From Mucilaginibacter rubeus (GTDB taxonomy: Bacteria; Bacteroidota; Bacteroidia; Sphingobacteriales; Sphingobacteriaceae), in assembly GCF_014643835.1 (NCBI RefSeq), contig NZ_BMKD01000009.1, positions 186,001 to 250,000 on the forward strand: a stretch of 64,000 nt of DNA, written 5' to 3'. Position numbers and translations under genes: made by a program. The number at the start of each line of letters is the position of its first letter. Positions within the stretch are counted from its first letter, which is position 1. Positions 57,273 through 64,000 of this stretch are shown here, piece after piece. A model generated the notes under the pieces. It was not told the origin of the DNA. It made no database searches and worked only from the letters and a program-made list of their open reading frames with translations.

Positions 57273-58575
57273 AATACCGGTAACTTTATTTTGGTTCCGC
57301 CGCGATTTGCGGCTTGATGATAATGCGGGATTTTATCATGCCCTCAAAAGCGGGAACCCGGTTTTGCCCGTTTTTATTTTCGATAAAGAAATATTAGAAA
57401 AACTTGAAGACAAAGACGACGCACGTGTTACGTTCATTCATCAAACCATAGCAAGCTTAAGTGCCGAACTGCATAAACACGGCAGCAGCCTGATGGTATT
57501 GCACCATAAAGCCGCAGATGCCTGGGACAAGCTCATCAAAACATATAATATTGCCGGGGTTTATACCAACCATGACTACGAGCCTTACGCCACTAAACGC
57601 GATGATGAGGTACACGCAAAACTTAAAGAACGTGGCATCCCCCTTAAAACCTATAAAGACCAGGTAATTTTTGAAAAGGATGAAGTTATAAAAGACGATG
57701 GCAAGCCTTACACCGTTTACACTCCATATCAGCGTAAATGGTACAGTATTCTAAAGCCATTTTATTTAAAGGCCTATCCAACAAAAAAATATCTTAAAAA
57801 TCTTTATCAAACCGAAGCATTTCCTATCCCATCGTTAAAAGAAATGGGCTTTGAAAAAAGCGGTATGCCCCTGCCTGACAAAAGTTATGAAGATGTAATT
57901 AAAGATTATAAAGACCAGCGCAATTTCCCGGCCATTAAAGGCACCTCACATATTGGCATGCATTTACGCTTTGGTACCGTAAGCATCCGTGAACTGGCAG
58001 GTACGGCCTACAGTCATGATGATAAAACCTGGCTTAATGAGCTTATCTGGCGCGAATTTTATATGATGATATTACATCATTTTCCTGATACGATGGATCA
58101 TGCTTTCAGGCCGGAATATGATCGCATCCATTGGCTAAACGATGAAAAACAGTTTGATGCCTGGTGCAAAGGCGAAACCGGTTTCCCAATCATTGATGCA
58201 GGGATGCGCGAACTGAATACAACCGGCTTTATACATAACCGCGTACGCATGATAGTGGCCAGCTTTTTAAGCAAAGACCTGCTGATTGACTGGCGCTGGG
58301 GTGAACGCTATTTTGCCCGTAAGCTGCTGGATTACGAAATGGCCAGCAATGTAGGCGGCTGGCAATGGGCTGCTGGCTCAGGTACCGACGCGGCGCCGTA
58401 CTTCAGGATCTTTAACCCCGATGCCCAGACCAAAAAGTTTGACCCGGAACTTAAATACATAAAAAAATGGGTTCCGGAATATGCCGACTTCAGCAAATAT
58501 CCAAAACCCATTGTTGATCACGGCAAAGCCCGTGACCGTTGTTTAGCAGCGTTTAAAAAGGCGCTGGCTAAATAA
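57262..58575 (+). CDS. phr: Deoxyribodipyrimidine photolyase (CPD photolyase, class I)
   Basis: 437 residues. Repairs UV-made pyrimidine dimers using blue light. Two regions: an N-terminal Rossmann antenna domain (FWFRRDLRLDDNAGFYHAL) and a C-terminal FAD domain with LNELIWREFYMMILHHFP, TGFPIIDAGMRELNTTGFIHNRVRMIVASFLSKDLLIDWRWGERYF and YEMASNVGGWQWAAGSGTDAAPYFRIFNP. The length and the GWQW-N motif fit an active photolyase rather than a cryptochrome. Confidence 0.95.
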   Translation: MGHKIPVTLFWFRRDLRLDDNAGFYHALKSGNPVLPVFIFDKEILEKLEDKDDARVTFIHQTIASLSAELHKHGSSLMVLHHKAADAWDKLIKTYNIAGVYTNHDYEPYATKRDDEVHAKLKERGIPLKTYKDQVIFEKDEVIKDDGKPYTVYTPYQRKWYSILKPFYLKAYPTKKYLKNLYQTEAFPIPSLKEMGFEKSGMPLPDKSYEDVIKDYKDQRNFPAIKGTSHIGMHLRFGTVSIRELAGTAYSHDDKTWLNELIWREFYMMILHHFPDTMDHAFRPEYDRIHWLNDEKQFDAWCKGETGFPIIDAGMRELNTTGFIHNRVRMIVASFLSKDLLIDWRWGERYFARKLLDYEMASNVGGWQWAAGSGTDAAPYFRIFNPDAQTKKFDPELKYIKKWVPEYADFSKYPKPIVDHGKARDRCLAAFKKALAK

Positions 58576-58580
58576 TTACA

Positions 58581-59507
58581 TCAATTAGTAACCGTGGCTA
58601 CCGTAAAGTCAAAATACAACACCACATTTGCAGCTATTGATGAACCACTGCCAGTGTTGCCGTAACCAAATCTCGAAGGTATTATAATAGATACTGCAGA
58701 CCCGGCTGTTTGCCCGGTTAAACCCTCCTGGGCACCTTTAACCAAACCGCTAACTGTAAAAGATGAAGAGGTTGTCCCTTGCAGGGAGGTACTGTCAAAC
58801 ACTGTATCATTTAAATATTTGCCCGAATAGGTGCAAGTTATGTATGAATCGAGGTCTATTAAATCAGAACCGGTACCAGGTGTAGCTACTTTTATATATA
58901 CTCCGTCAGCCGTTTTGGTAAACCCGGTAAGCCCTTTAGTTTTGATATAATTTTTAATGATAGCATCATCATACAGCTCCTGGTTTGAAACCACATTAAT
59001 ATAATAATCCAAACTTTGGTTACCACCGATATGAGTATTTGCATTACTTGAGCTGCCCGATCCGTAACCATTAACGCCATAAGCCAAATGCGATGGGATG
59101 ATCACCCTTGCAGCCGTACCTTTATATTTTATCAGGTTGTGGATAGCTGTCTGTAAACCTTTGGGCAGTGAGTTGCTAACATGTCCCAGGTAACCATAAA
59201 AATGGTTTGTATTAAGCGAGTCAACGGATACAAACTTACCATCGAGCGTGCGGACGGTGAATACAAATGAGATCTGATCTGAATAATCCATCGGTGCACC
59301 GCGGCCTTGTGAAAGGATCTTGTAGTAAATACCGGTTGTATCGCCGTCGGTGGTATCACGTAACATGCCTGTGATGCTGTTTGCCGCTATATAATTCTTG
59401 ATCTGGGTTTCGTCATATTGCTTAATGTCCGGATCGTTCCTGTCTTTCCGGCATGATATAAGGCCTATAGAGATAAGTACTAAGAGCGTAAAAATAGTTT
59501 GTTTCAT
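58581..59507 (-). CDS. FKBP-type peptidyl-prolyl isomerase lipoprotein, two domains
   Basis: 308 residues. Lipobox LISC at residues 16-19 gives membrane anchoring. Two FKBP-like domains: residues about 50-165, with VIIPSHLAYGVNGYGSG, and 185-308, with SIIIPSRFGYGNTGSGSSIAANVVLYFDFTV, the classic FKBP strand-end motif. Both have PSxxxYG/FGY type active-site loops; many core aromatic residues (Y/F/D positions) are only partly conserved, so activity of the first domain is doubtful. Convergent with photolyase (5 bp). Confidence 0.87.
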   Translation of the reverse strand: MKQTIFTLLVLISIGLISCRKDRNDPDIKQYDETQIKNYIAANSITGMLRDTTDGDTTGIYYKILSQGRGAPMDYSDQISFVFTVRTLDGKFVSVDSLNTNHFYGYLGHVSNSLPKGLQTAIHNLIKYKGTAARVIIPSHLAYGVNGYGSGSSSNANTHIGGNQSLDYYINVVSNQELYDDAIIKNYIKTKGLTGFTKTADGVYIKVATPGTGSDLIDLDSYITCTYSGKYLNDTVFDSTSLQGTTSSSFTVSGLVKGAQEGLTGQTAGSAVSIIIPSRFGYGNTGSGSSIAANVVLYFDFTVATVTN

Positions 59508-59580
59508 TTATTATAATTTGTCTTTTTTAACCGCCTAAGCTTTTGCTCGCCGGCCTATATTGTCCTTTTATCTGGCTTTA

Positions 59581-60081
59581 TTAATTGGTTACATTATACA
59601 GCTGAATTTGAAAATCAAGCACTGAATTAGCCGGCAAATGTATCGAATCCTGCGCATATGGCCCATAGGCATAACGCGATGGGATCAGCAACCGAACTTT
59701 ACCTCCCGGTTTGATCTGCGGGATGCCTAATTGCCAGCCTTTTATTACACTCCCCAATACATAGGTGGGATGAAACTTATCCGTTTGGGCAAATACAACG
59801 CCCGATGTTAGTATTTTGCCGGTATAACCAACTGTAACCTGTGTCGAACTGGTATAAAGCACATTACCTGTTCCCCCTTCTCCATCGTTTACTATGTAAT
59901 AAACGCCTGTTGTATCCACCCGCTTCGCATTTAACGATGTATTGGCAGCCAGGTAGTCGCTTATGATCTTATCGTCAATTTCCTTTTGCTTGTTGTATTG
60001 AACTAAGGGACTGACGGATGATTTTACGCAACCACCTGCAATAACGCCTAAAAGCAATAAAACTATCAGTATCCTGTTCAT
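59581..60081 (-). CDS. FKBP-type peptidyl-prolyl isomerase lipoprotein, single domain
   Basis: About 166 residues from ATG 60081; the longer frame to 60144 adds residues before the signal peptide, so it is rejected. Lipobox VIAGGC. One FKBP domain: VGYTGKILTSGVVFAQTD, GWQLGIPQIKPGGKVRLLIPSRYAYGPYAQ and IHLPANSVLDFQIQLYNV. Assists protein folding in the periplasm. It lies 73 bp upstream of the two-domain FKBP gene on the same strand, so the two are likely co-transcribed. Confidence 0.9.
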   Translation of the reverse strand: MNRILIVLLLLGVIAGGCVKSSVSPLVQYNKQKEIDDKIISDYLAANTSLNAKRVDTTGVYYIVNDGEGGTGNVLYTSSTQVTVGYTGKILTSGVVFAQTDKFHPTYVLGSVIKGWQLGIPQIKPGGKVRLLIPSRYAYGPYAQDSIHLPANSVLDFQIQLYNVTN

Positions 60082-60260
60082 CAATTCAAAAGGCAAATTT
60101 ATTCTTTTAAAAGAGAAAAACGGCAGCTTAACACTTTTTAACAATTAATAAAAAGCAGGCGCCGTTTAAAACACCCCATAAAGGATATTTCGAAGGTAAA
60201 ACGTTCAATTTTAAGTAAAAGTGTATTAATGTCATTTTGCTGCACAGTCATTTATTTAAT

Positions 60261-60390
60261 GTCATTAAGTCATTGTTGCTCGCCCCATAACATAAGGCAA
60301 ATCCCCCAATAACGCGAAGTAAATGACTTAATGACTACACAGTGCAATGACACGGAGTAAATGACAGCGCAGCGCAATGACACGGAGCAA
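60261..60390. repeat. Intergenic repeat region with inverted 14-mers and a 30-bp tandem
   Basis: GTCATTAAGTCATT at 60261-60274 is the exact complement of AATGACTTAATGAC at 60322-60335. Overlapping it, two 30-bp units (60331-60360 and 60361-60390) begin ATGAC and end CAATGACACGGAG plus three bases. Between the FKBP and MarR genes. Confidence 0.75.
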
Positions 60391-60399
60391 AATTACCAA

Positions 60400-60843
60400 T
60401 CAGGGTTTATAGTTAACAGTAAGCTTGTTCAGCTTTTTAAGCGTTTCGATGAGGTGTTGTTTATCGGCTTCGCTGATGTTAGCATCAAGATAATTATTGA
60501 ACTGGCGTACTATTACACGGGCCTGATGTCGTTTTTCTTTACCTAATGCAGTAAGGTAAATTTTAACCGAACGCTTATCGCCCTCGTTGCTTTCTCGATA
60601 TATCAGCCCGGTGGTTTCCAGCTGACTAAGCATGCGCGACAAGCTGGTTGATTTAAGCCCCAGCAAGGCAGCAGCCTGCGATACGGTAGTACCTTCCTTT
60701 TCGTCGATATTAATGAGCAGGTAACCTATTGATTGTGTAAAGCCAAACTCCGTAACCAACTGGTTATAACGGTTAGCCATGGTTTGCCACACTATCTTTA
60801 TAAAATAGTCAATAGTTTCCTGGTGTTTTACATTATTATGCAT
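60400..60843 (-). CDS. MarR family transcriptional regulator
   Basis: 147 residues. Winged helix: TVSQAAALLGLKSTSLSRMLSQLETTGLIYRESNEGDKRSVKIYLTALGKEK, with the recognition helix in SLSRMLSQLE. The ATG at 60852 lies inside a strong promoter (-7 box 60850-60857), so the ATG at 60843 is the likely start and the message would be almost leaderless. Targets unknown. Confidence 0.9.
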   Translation of the reverse strand: MHNNVKHQETIDYFIKIVWQTMANRYNQLVTEFGFTQSIGYLLINIDEKEGTTVSQAAALLGLKSTSLSRMLSQLETTGLIYRESNEGDKRSVKIYLTALGKEKRHQARVIVRQFNNYLDANISEADKQHLIETLKKLNKLTVNYKP

Positions 60844-60849
60844 GCATAC

Positions 60850-60881
60850 CAAACGTAAGAAATGCTTATTGATTACGCAAA
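60850..60881 (-). promoter_or_regulatory. Promoter of the MarR gene
   Basis: On the minus strand TTTG (60881-60878), 20-bp spacer, TACGTTTG (60857-60850): a full match to the Bacteroidota -33/-7 arrangement. Confidence 0.65.
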
Positions 60882-60884
60882 TTT

Positions 60885-61068
60885 AGTTGCAGTAGCACTG
60901 GCAGTAGCAGCGATAGTTGCAGCGTCACTAATAGTTGCAGTGACAGTAATAGTTGAGACTTCTTACTATAGGCTTCGATTATGCTTTTGGATATTTATCC
61001 TTCAACTAAAAATTGCTGCTGCCGCCTATTATACCTGCCACTAAAAACTGCTATTGCTACTAAAAACC
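60885..61068. repeat. Low-complexity AGTTGCAG/AGTAGCAG stretch
   Basis: AGTTGCAG occurs at 60885, 60915 and 60933; two 18-bp units (60913-60930 and 60931-60948) start ATAGTTGCAG. The end of the stretch (CTATTGCTACTAAAAACC style) is roughly complementary to the beginning. The short Ala/Val frame across it is likely not a gene. Confidence 0.55.
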
Positions 61069-62781
61069 CATCTTGGTATCATCCCCTCTCGGGTCGGCCC
61101 CGCCTTCGTAGTAGCCCCATTTGGTTTTGAGGATAGCATCAACACGGCCAATGGATTTGGCGGTTACAATCTTATATCCTTTGCTTTGTAGCTTACCAAC
61201 TGTAGTACTGTCAACACCGTCCTTTTCAATAGTTACTTCGTCGGGCAGCCACTGGCTGTGGAAACGTTTTGAAGCAACGGCCTGCTGCATGCTCTGATTA
61301 AATTCAATTACATTGAGTATGGTTTGGAAAACAGAAGTAATAATAGTTGAACCGCCGGGGGTTCCTACTACCATAAACAGTTTACCGCCCTTTTCAACAA
61401 TGGTGGGTGTCATGGATGATAACATCCGCTTGCCAGGCTGGATGCTGTTAGCCTTGCCGCCAACCAACCCGTACATGTTTGGCACACCGGGCTTGGAACT
61501 AAAATCATCCATTTCATTATTCAGCAAAAAGCCTGCCCCTCCAACAAAGATCTTTGAGCCAAAACTATCATTCAATGTGGTGGTAACAGATACCGCGTTG
61601 CCCTCTCTGTCCACAATGGAATAATGCGTGGTTTGGTCGCTTTCATAACCAACAAATGAGCCTGGTTGAATACTGGCACTTGGCGTAGCAGCGCCCCAGT
61701 TAAAGCTTTTCATGCGCGATGTAATATAAGCCGCCTGGAGCAGGCTATCAACCGGTACTTTATAAAAGTCCGGGTCGCCAAGATATTTGGAACGGTCTGC
61801 GTATACCCGGCGCTCGGCTTCCACAATAAGCCTGATGGTAGAATCCTGATTGTAGCCCCATCTTTTCAGCGGATAAGGCTCAACCGATTTCAGCAATTGC
61901 AACAAAGCAATCCCCCCGCTTGAAGGCGGCGGCATGGTAATAATCTTGTAATCCTTGTATTTACCAACAAGTGCATCACGCCAAACAGCATGATAGTTTT
62001 TGAGATCGGCTTTTGTGATTAGGCCATTACCAAGTTTCATTTCATCAACAATCAAATCCGCAACAGGCCCGTCATAAAAACCGTCACGGCCTTTATCCCG
62101 GATCTGTTCAAATGTTTTGGCCAGATCTTCCTGTATCAATAAATCGCCTTCCTTCCATTCCCCTTCCTTTACCAAATAATTTTTACCTGGATTTAATTTT
62201 TTAAATTGTTGGGCGGTACGGTTAAGGTCGCTGGCCAAATGTTTGGTTATTTTAAAACCATTGCGGGCAAGTTTAATGGCCGGTTCAATCAAATCGGCCC
62301 ATTTCAGTTTGCCGTACTTATGATGAGCCTCAATCATTCCATCAACTGATCCCGGCACGCCCGATGCTTTGTGAGTGTACAAACTCATATTGGGGATTAC
62401 ATTACCGGCCGAATCAAGATACATATTAACATTAGCTGCACCCGGGCCCTTTTCCCTAAAATCGAGTGTGCTTGTTTTACCGTTACCTGCACGGTAAACC
62501 ATGAAACCGCCACCACCTATGTTCCCGGCTTCGGGCAAAGTGACTGCCAAAGCAAATTGCACCGCTACCGCGGCATCAACTGCATTACCTCCTCGCTTCA
62601 ATATATCAAGCCCCACCTGTGCGGCATCGGGATATGCGCAAACTACCATTCCGTTACGGTACTGACCGCTGTTATTGAGCCCGAGCTGCCCCGGTGCACA
62701 TCCCGACAAAACAAAAAATATTACAGATAAAAACAGGATCTGGCATTTCGGATTATTTATTTTAAGGCGATTTATAGTCAT
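61060..62781 (-). CDS. ggt: Gamma-glutamyltransferase
   Basis: 573 residues. Cleaves or transfers the gamma-glutamyl group of glutathione in the periplasm. Signal with lipobox VLSGC (VLSGCAPG), so it is membrane-anchored. N-terminal: GGNAVDAAVAVQFALAVTLPEAGNIGGGGFMVY. The self-processing site is before the nucleophile Thr in QTTHYSIVDREGNAVSVTTTLNDSFGS. Later PGKRMLSSMTPTIV and GTPGGSTIITSVFQTILNV bind substrate. Normal length; no frameshift. Confidence 0.95.
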   Translation of the reverse strand: MTINRLKINNPKCQILFLSVIFFVLSGCAPGQLGLNNSGQYRNGMVVCAYPDAAQVGLDILKRGGNAVDAAVAVQFALAVTLPEAGNIGGGGFMVYRAGNGKTSTLDFREKGPGAANVNMYLDSAGNVIPNMSLYTHKASGVPGSVDGMIEAHHKYGKLKWADLIEPAIKLARNGFKITKHLASDLNRTAQQFKKLNPGKNYLVKEGEWKEGDLLIQEDLAKTFEQIRDKGRDGFYDGPVADLIVDEMKLGNGLITKADLKNYHAVWRDALVGKYKDYKIITMPPPSSGGIALLQLLKSVEPYPLKRWGYNQDSTIRLIVEAERRVYADRSKYLGDPDFYKVPVDSLLQAAYITSRMKSFNWGAATPSASIQPGSFVGYESDQTTHYSIVDREGNAVSVTTTLNDSFGSKIFVGGAGFLLNNEMDDFSSKPGVPNMYGLVGGKANSIQPGKRMLSSMTPTIVEKGGKLFMVVGTPGGSTIITSVFQTILNVIEFNQSMQQAVASKRFHSQWLPDEVTIEKDGVDSTTVGKLQSKGYKIVTAKSIGRVDAILKTKWGYYEGGADPRGDDTKMGF

Positions 62782-62949
62782 TACAGCAATTTAATTTTCA
62801 CTAAAATAACTCATTTGGATACTTAATTTAACAATTCGGAGCCATTCTTTTCTATTGAAAACCAATTCAATACCAATCAAAGCACGATGTTTTTTAAGCA
62901 CCAATAGCATAAAAAAGCAATTCTGACGTTTATTTGCATGAAATAAAAA

Positions 62950-62965
62950 AGCTCAAAATTGAGCT
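62950..62965. promoter_or_regulatory. 16-bp perfect palindrome AGCTCAAAATTGAGCT
   Basis: Perfect dyad in the spacer between ggt and the gene at 63026. Could be an operator or the stem of a small hairpin; the A-run before it and the lack of a T-run after favour an operator, weakly. Confidence 0.35.
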
Positions 62966-63025
62966 AAACAAGCTGGTCACTTTTTTGTTACAGCTACATT
63001 ATTGTCAATCATTAAATTCATCTGC

Positions 63026-63520
63026 ATGAAAAAACTAACGTACCTTTTATTATTTTCCGTATCCTTTTTATTGATCAGCAAAAACTCACAGGCCCAAGAC
63101 TATAAAACAGCAGTAGGTTTAAAATTTGGCGCATACGAGGTTGGCCCCTCTGTTAAATACTTTATGGATAAAGGCACCGCGCTTGAAGGCATCCTGGGTA
63201 TCCGCGATCACGGCGTGGTATTAACCGGCTTGTATGAATTAAACCAGCAAGCTTTTAATGTTGATAAACTGAGCTTTTATTATGGCTTCGGCGGCCACCT
63301 TGGTTCGGTAGGCAATGGCTACTACAAACGTTTTGGCGGCGACGACGAATACTACAACGGCAAACACATCCTGATAGGTGCCGATGCTGTTATCGGTTTG
63401 GAATATGTTATCCCTAATGCGCCAATTGCGATCAGCCTTGACCTTAATCCGCGACTTGAACTGGCAAGAGGACCATTTTTTGATATCGCACCCGGACTGG
63501 GATTGAAGTATACCTTCTAA
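63026..63520 (+). CDS. Small outer membrane beta-barrel protein
   Basis: 164 residues from ATG 63026 (MKKLTYLLLFSVSFLLIS), which starts the signal peptide; cleavage is near NSQAQ. The earlier in-frame ATG at 63002 adds eight residues in front and is less likely. Gly and aromatic-rich strands (KFGAYEVGPSVKYFM, GILGIRDHGVVLTGLYEL, SFYYGFGGHLGSVGNGYYKRF) and a terminal F fit an eight-stranded OmpA/OmpX-like barrel. Function unknown. Confidence 0.75.
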   Translation: MKKLTYLLLFSVSFLLISKNSQAQDYKTAVGLKFGAYEVGPSVKYFMDKGTALEGILGIRDHGVVLTGLYELNQQAFNVDKLSFYYGFGGHLGSVGNGYYKRFGGDDEYYNGKHILIGADAVIGLEYVIPNAPIAISLDLNPRLELARGPFFDIAPGLGLKYTF

Positions 63521-63533
63521 AAAATAAAAGAGA

Positions 63534-63569
63534 TTATCATCACCTGCCTAACGGGTGATGATAACTTTT
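63534..63569. terminator. Convergent terminator at the barrel gene end
   Basis: TTATCATCACC pairs with GGTGATGATAA across a 9-base loop, followed by CTTTTT on the plus strand and by A-rich sequence on the other side. It overlaps the last codons of the minus-strand gene. Confidence 0.78.
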
Positions 63570-64000
63570 TGCGAATAGACCTTCTGTCCAAGCAATACCC
63601 TAAGCACATATACCCCCGGCGTTTGCCTGCTCACATTCAAAATAGTGCTGTAATTACCCTGATCAATGTTTTGCTGCCCACCCTGGTAAACCGCTTCACC
63701 TAAAGCATTAATGAGGGATAATTTCATGGTGGTGGCTTCTTTGGCCGCAAATACCACGTTTAAATCAGTACTTACCGGTACCGGGAACACGCTCAACCCA
63801 ATTTCATTTTTATTTCCGGCCTTGCCTTCGTGTGCGTAAACATAATTATCTGATTGAGCCAGGCAGCCATTGGCCAGTGTAACCTGCACCTGGTATTTTC
63901 CACTTTGTACAGGGTTGTAAGTTGCAGCGGTGGCCCCGCTTATTACATTGCCATTTAACAGCCACTGGTTACCATCGGTAAAGTTTGAGTTAAGCGTGTT
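63548..64000 (-). CDS. Type IX secretion system C-terminal part (T9SS type A sorting domain) of a secreted protein
   Basis: Partial: the frame is open to the right window edge, giving about 150 C-terminal residues. A beta-sandwich/PKD-like stretch (NQWLLNGNVISGATAATYNP, GKYQVQVTLANGCLAQS) is followed by the sorting domain: LSVFPVPVSTDLNVVF, MKLSLINALGEAVYQG and PGVYVLRVLLGQKVYSQKVIITR. This type A domain (compare TIGR04183) directs export through T9SS and anchoring on the surface. The N-terminal enzyme or adhesin part is not in the window. Confidence 0.9.
   Translation of the reverse strand, partial: NTLNSNFTDGNQWLLNGNVISGATAATYNPVQSGKYQVQVTLANGCLAQSDNYVYAHEGKAGNKNEIGLSVFPVPVSTDLNVVFAAKEATTMKLSLINALGEAVYQGGQQNIDQGNYSTILNVSRQTPGVYVLRVLLGQKVYSQKVIITR

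Noticed and set aside
60862-61044. 60-residue Ala/Val hydrophobic open frame
   Set aside because: Arises from an imperfect 18-bp tandem repeat; overlaps the MarR promoter and has no recognisable features.

Overview
The window is chromosomal DNA of a Bacteroidota bacterium, most likely family Sphingobacteriaceae and resembling Mucilaginibacter or Pedobacter. The pointers are a complete alternative complex III (ActA-F) operon leading into cytochrome oxidase, a type IX secretion sorting domain, many lipoproteins, a LytS/LytTR pair, TAnnTTTG promoter boxes with a TTTG/TTG box about 20 bp upstream where visible, and intergenic inverted repeats of kinds common in this family. Genus is inferred from gene style, not from a marker search. 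No rRNA, tRNA, CRISPR array, transposase or prophage was found.

Layout. 1-8920 (minus strand): respiratory operon actA-B-C-D-E-F followed by coxB, cut by the window edge. 9173-16490: deoxyhypusine-synthase-like gene, outer membrane barrel, a degenerate methyltransferase, a SirB1-type protein, a LytS/LytTR two-component pair and a 570-bp repeat-rich stretch. 16491-31461: housekeeping genes (prfB with programmed frameshift, pgi, dnaG-yraN pair, asnS, msrB) mixed with hydrolases and lipoproteins. 32023-35521: aerobic ribonucleotide reductase nrdB-nrdA behind a perfect DnaA box. 35686-38897: small cysteine-rich and histidine-rich proteins and an AT-rich TPR membrane protein. 39018-42687: rpsL-rpsG-fusA-rpsJ, ending at a terminator so that the usual rplC continuation is absent. 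42787-45283: lipoprotein, possible orphan antitoxin, and a YCII plus ECF sigma factor pair. 45455-51751: serpin, phosphatase, three consecutive secreted proteins including one with MPPPTH repeats, and an esterase. 51950-58575: thioredoxin, then TetR-like regulator, ABC1 kinase, Dabb protein, two NAD(P)-dependent SDR-type proteins and photolyase on one strand. 58581-64000: two FKBP lipoproteins, MarR regulator, gamma-glutamyltransferase, barrel protein and the C-terminal part of a type IX secreted protein.

The most distinctive signal is how repeats sit relative to genes. Several families of short inverted repeats fill the spacers, often abut start codons within about 20 bp, and in three places supply protein termini: the C-terminus and stop of the SirB1-like protein and of one SDR protein, and the N-terminal segment of the ABC1 kinase. 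Other points worth a second look are a DnaG primase whose four zinc ligands are all replaced, the RF2 frameshift site, a six-heme ActA, and the DnaA box ahead of nrdBA.
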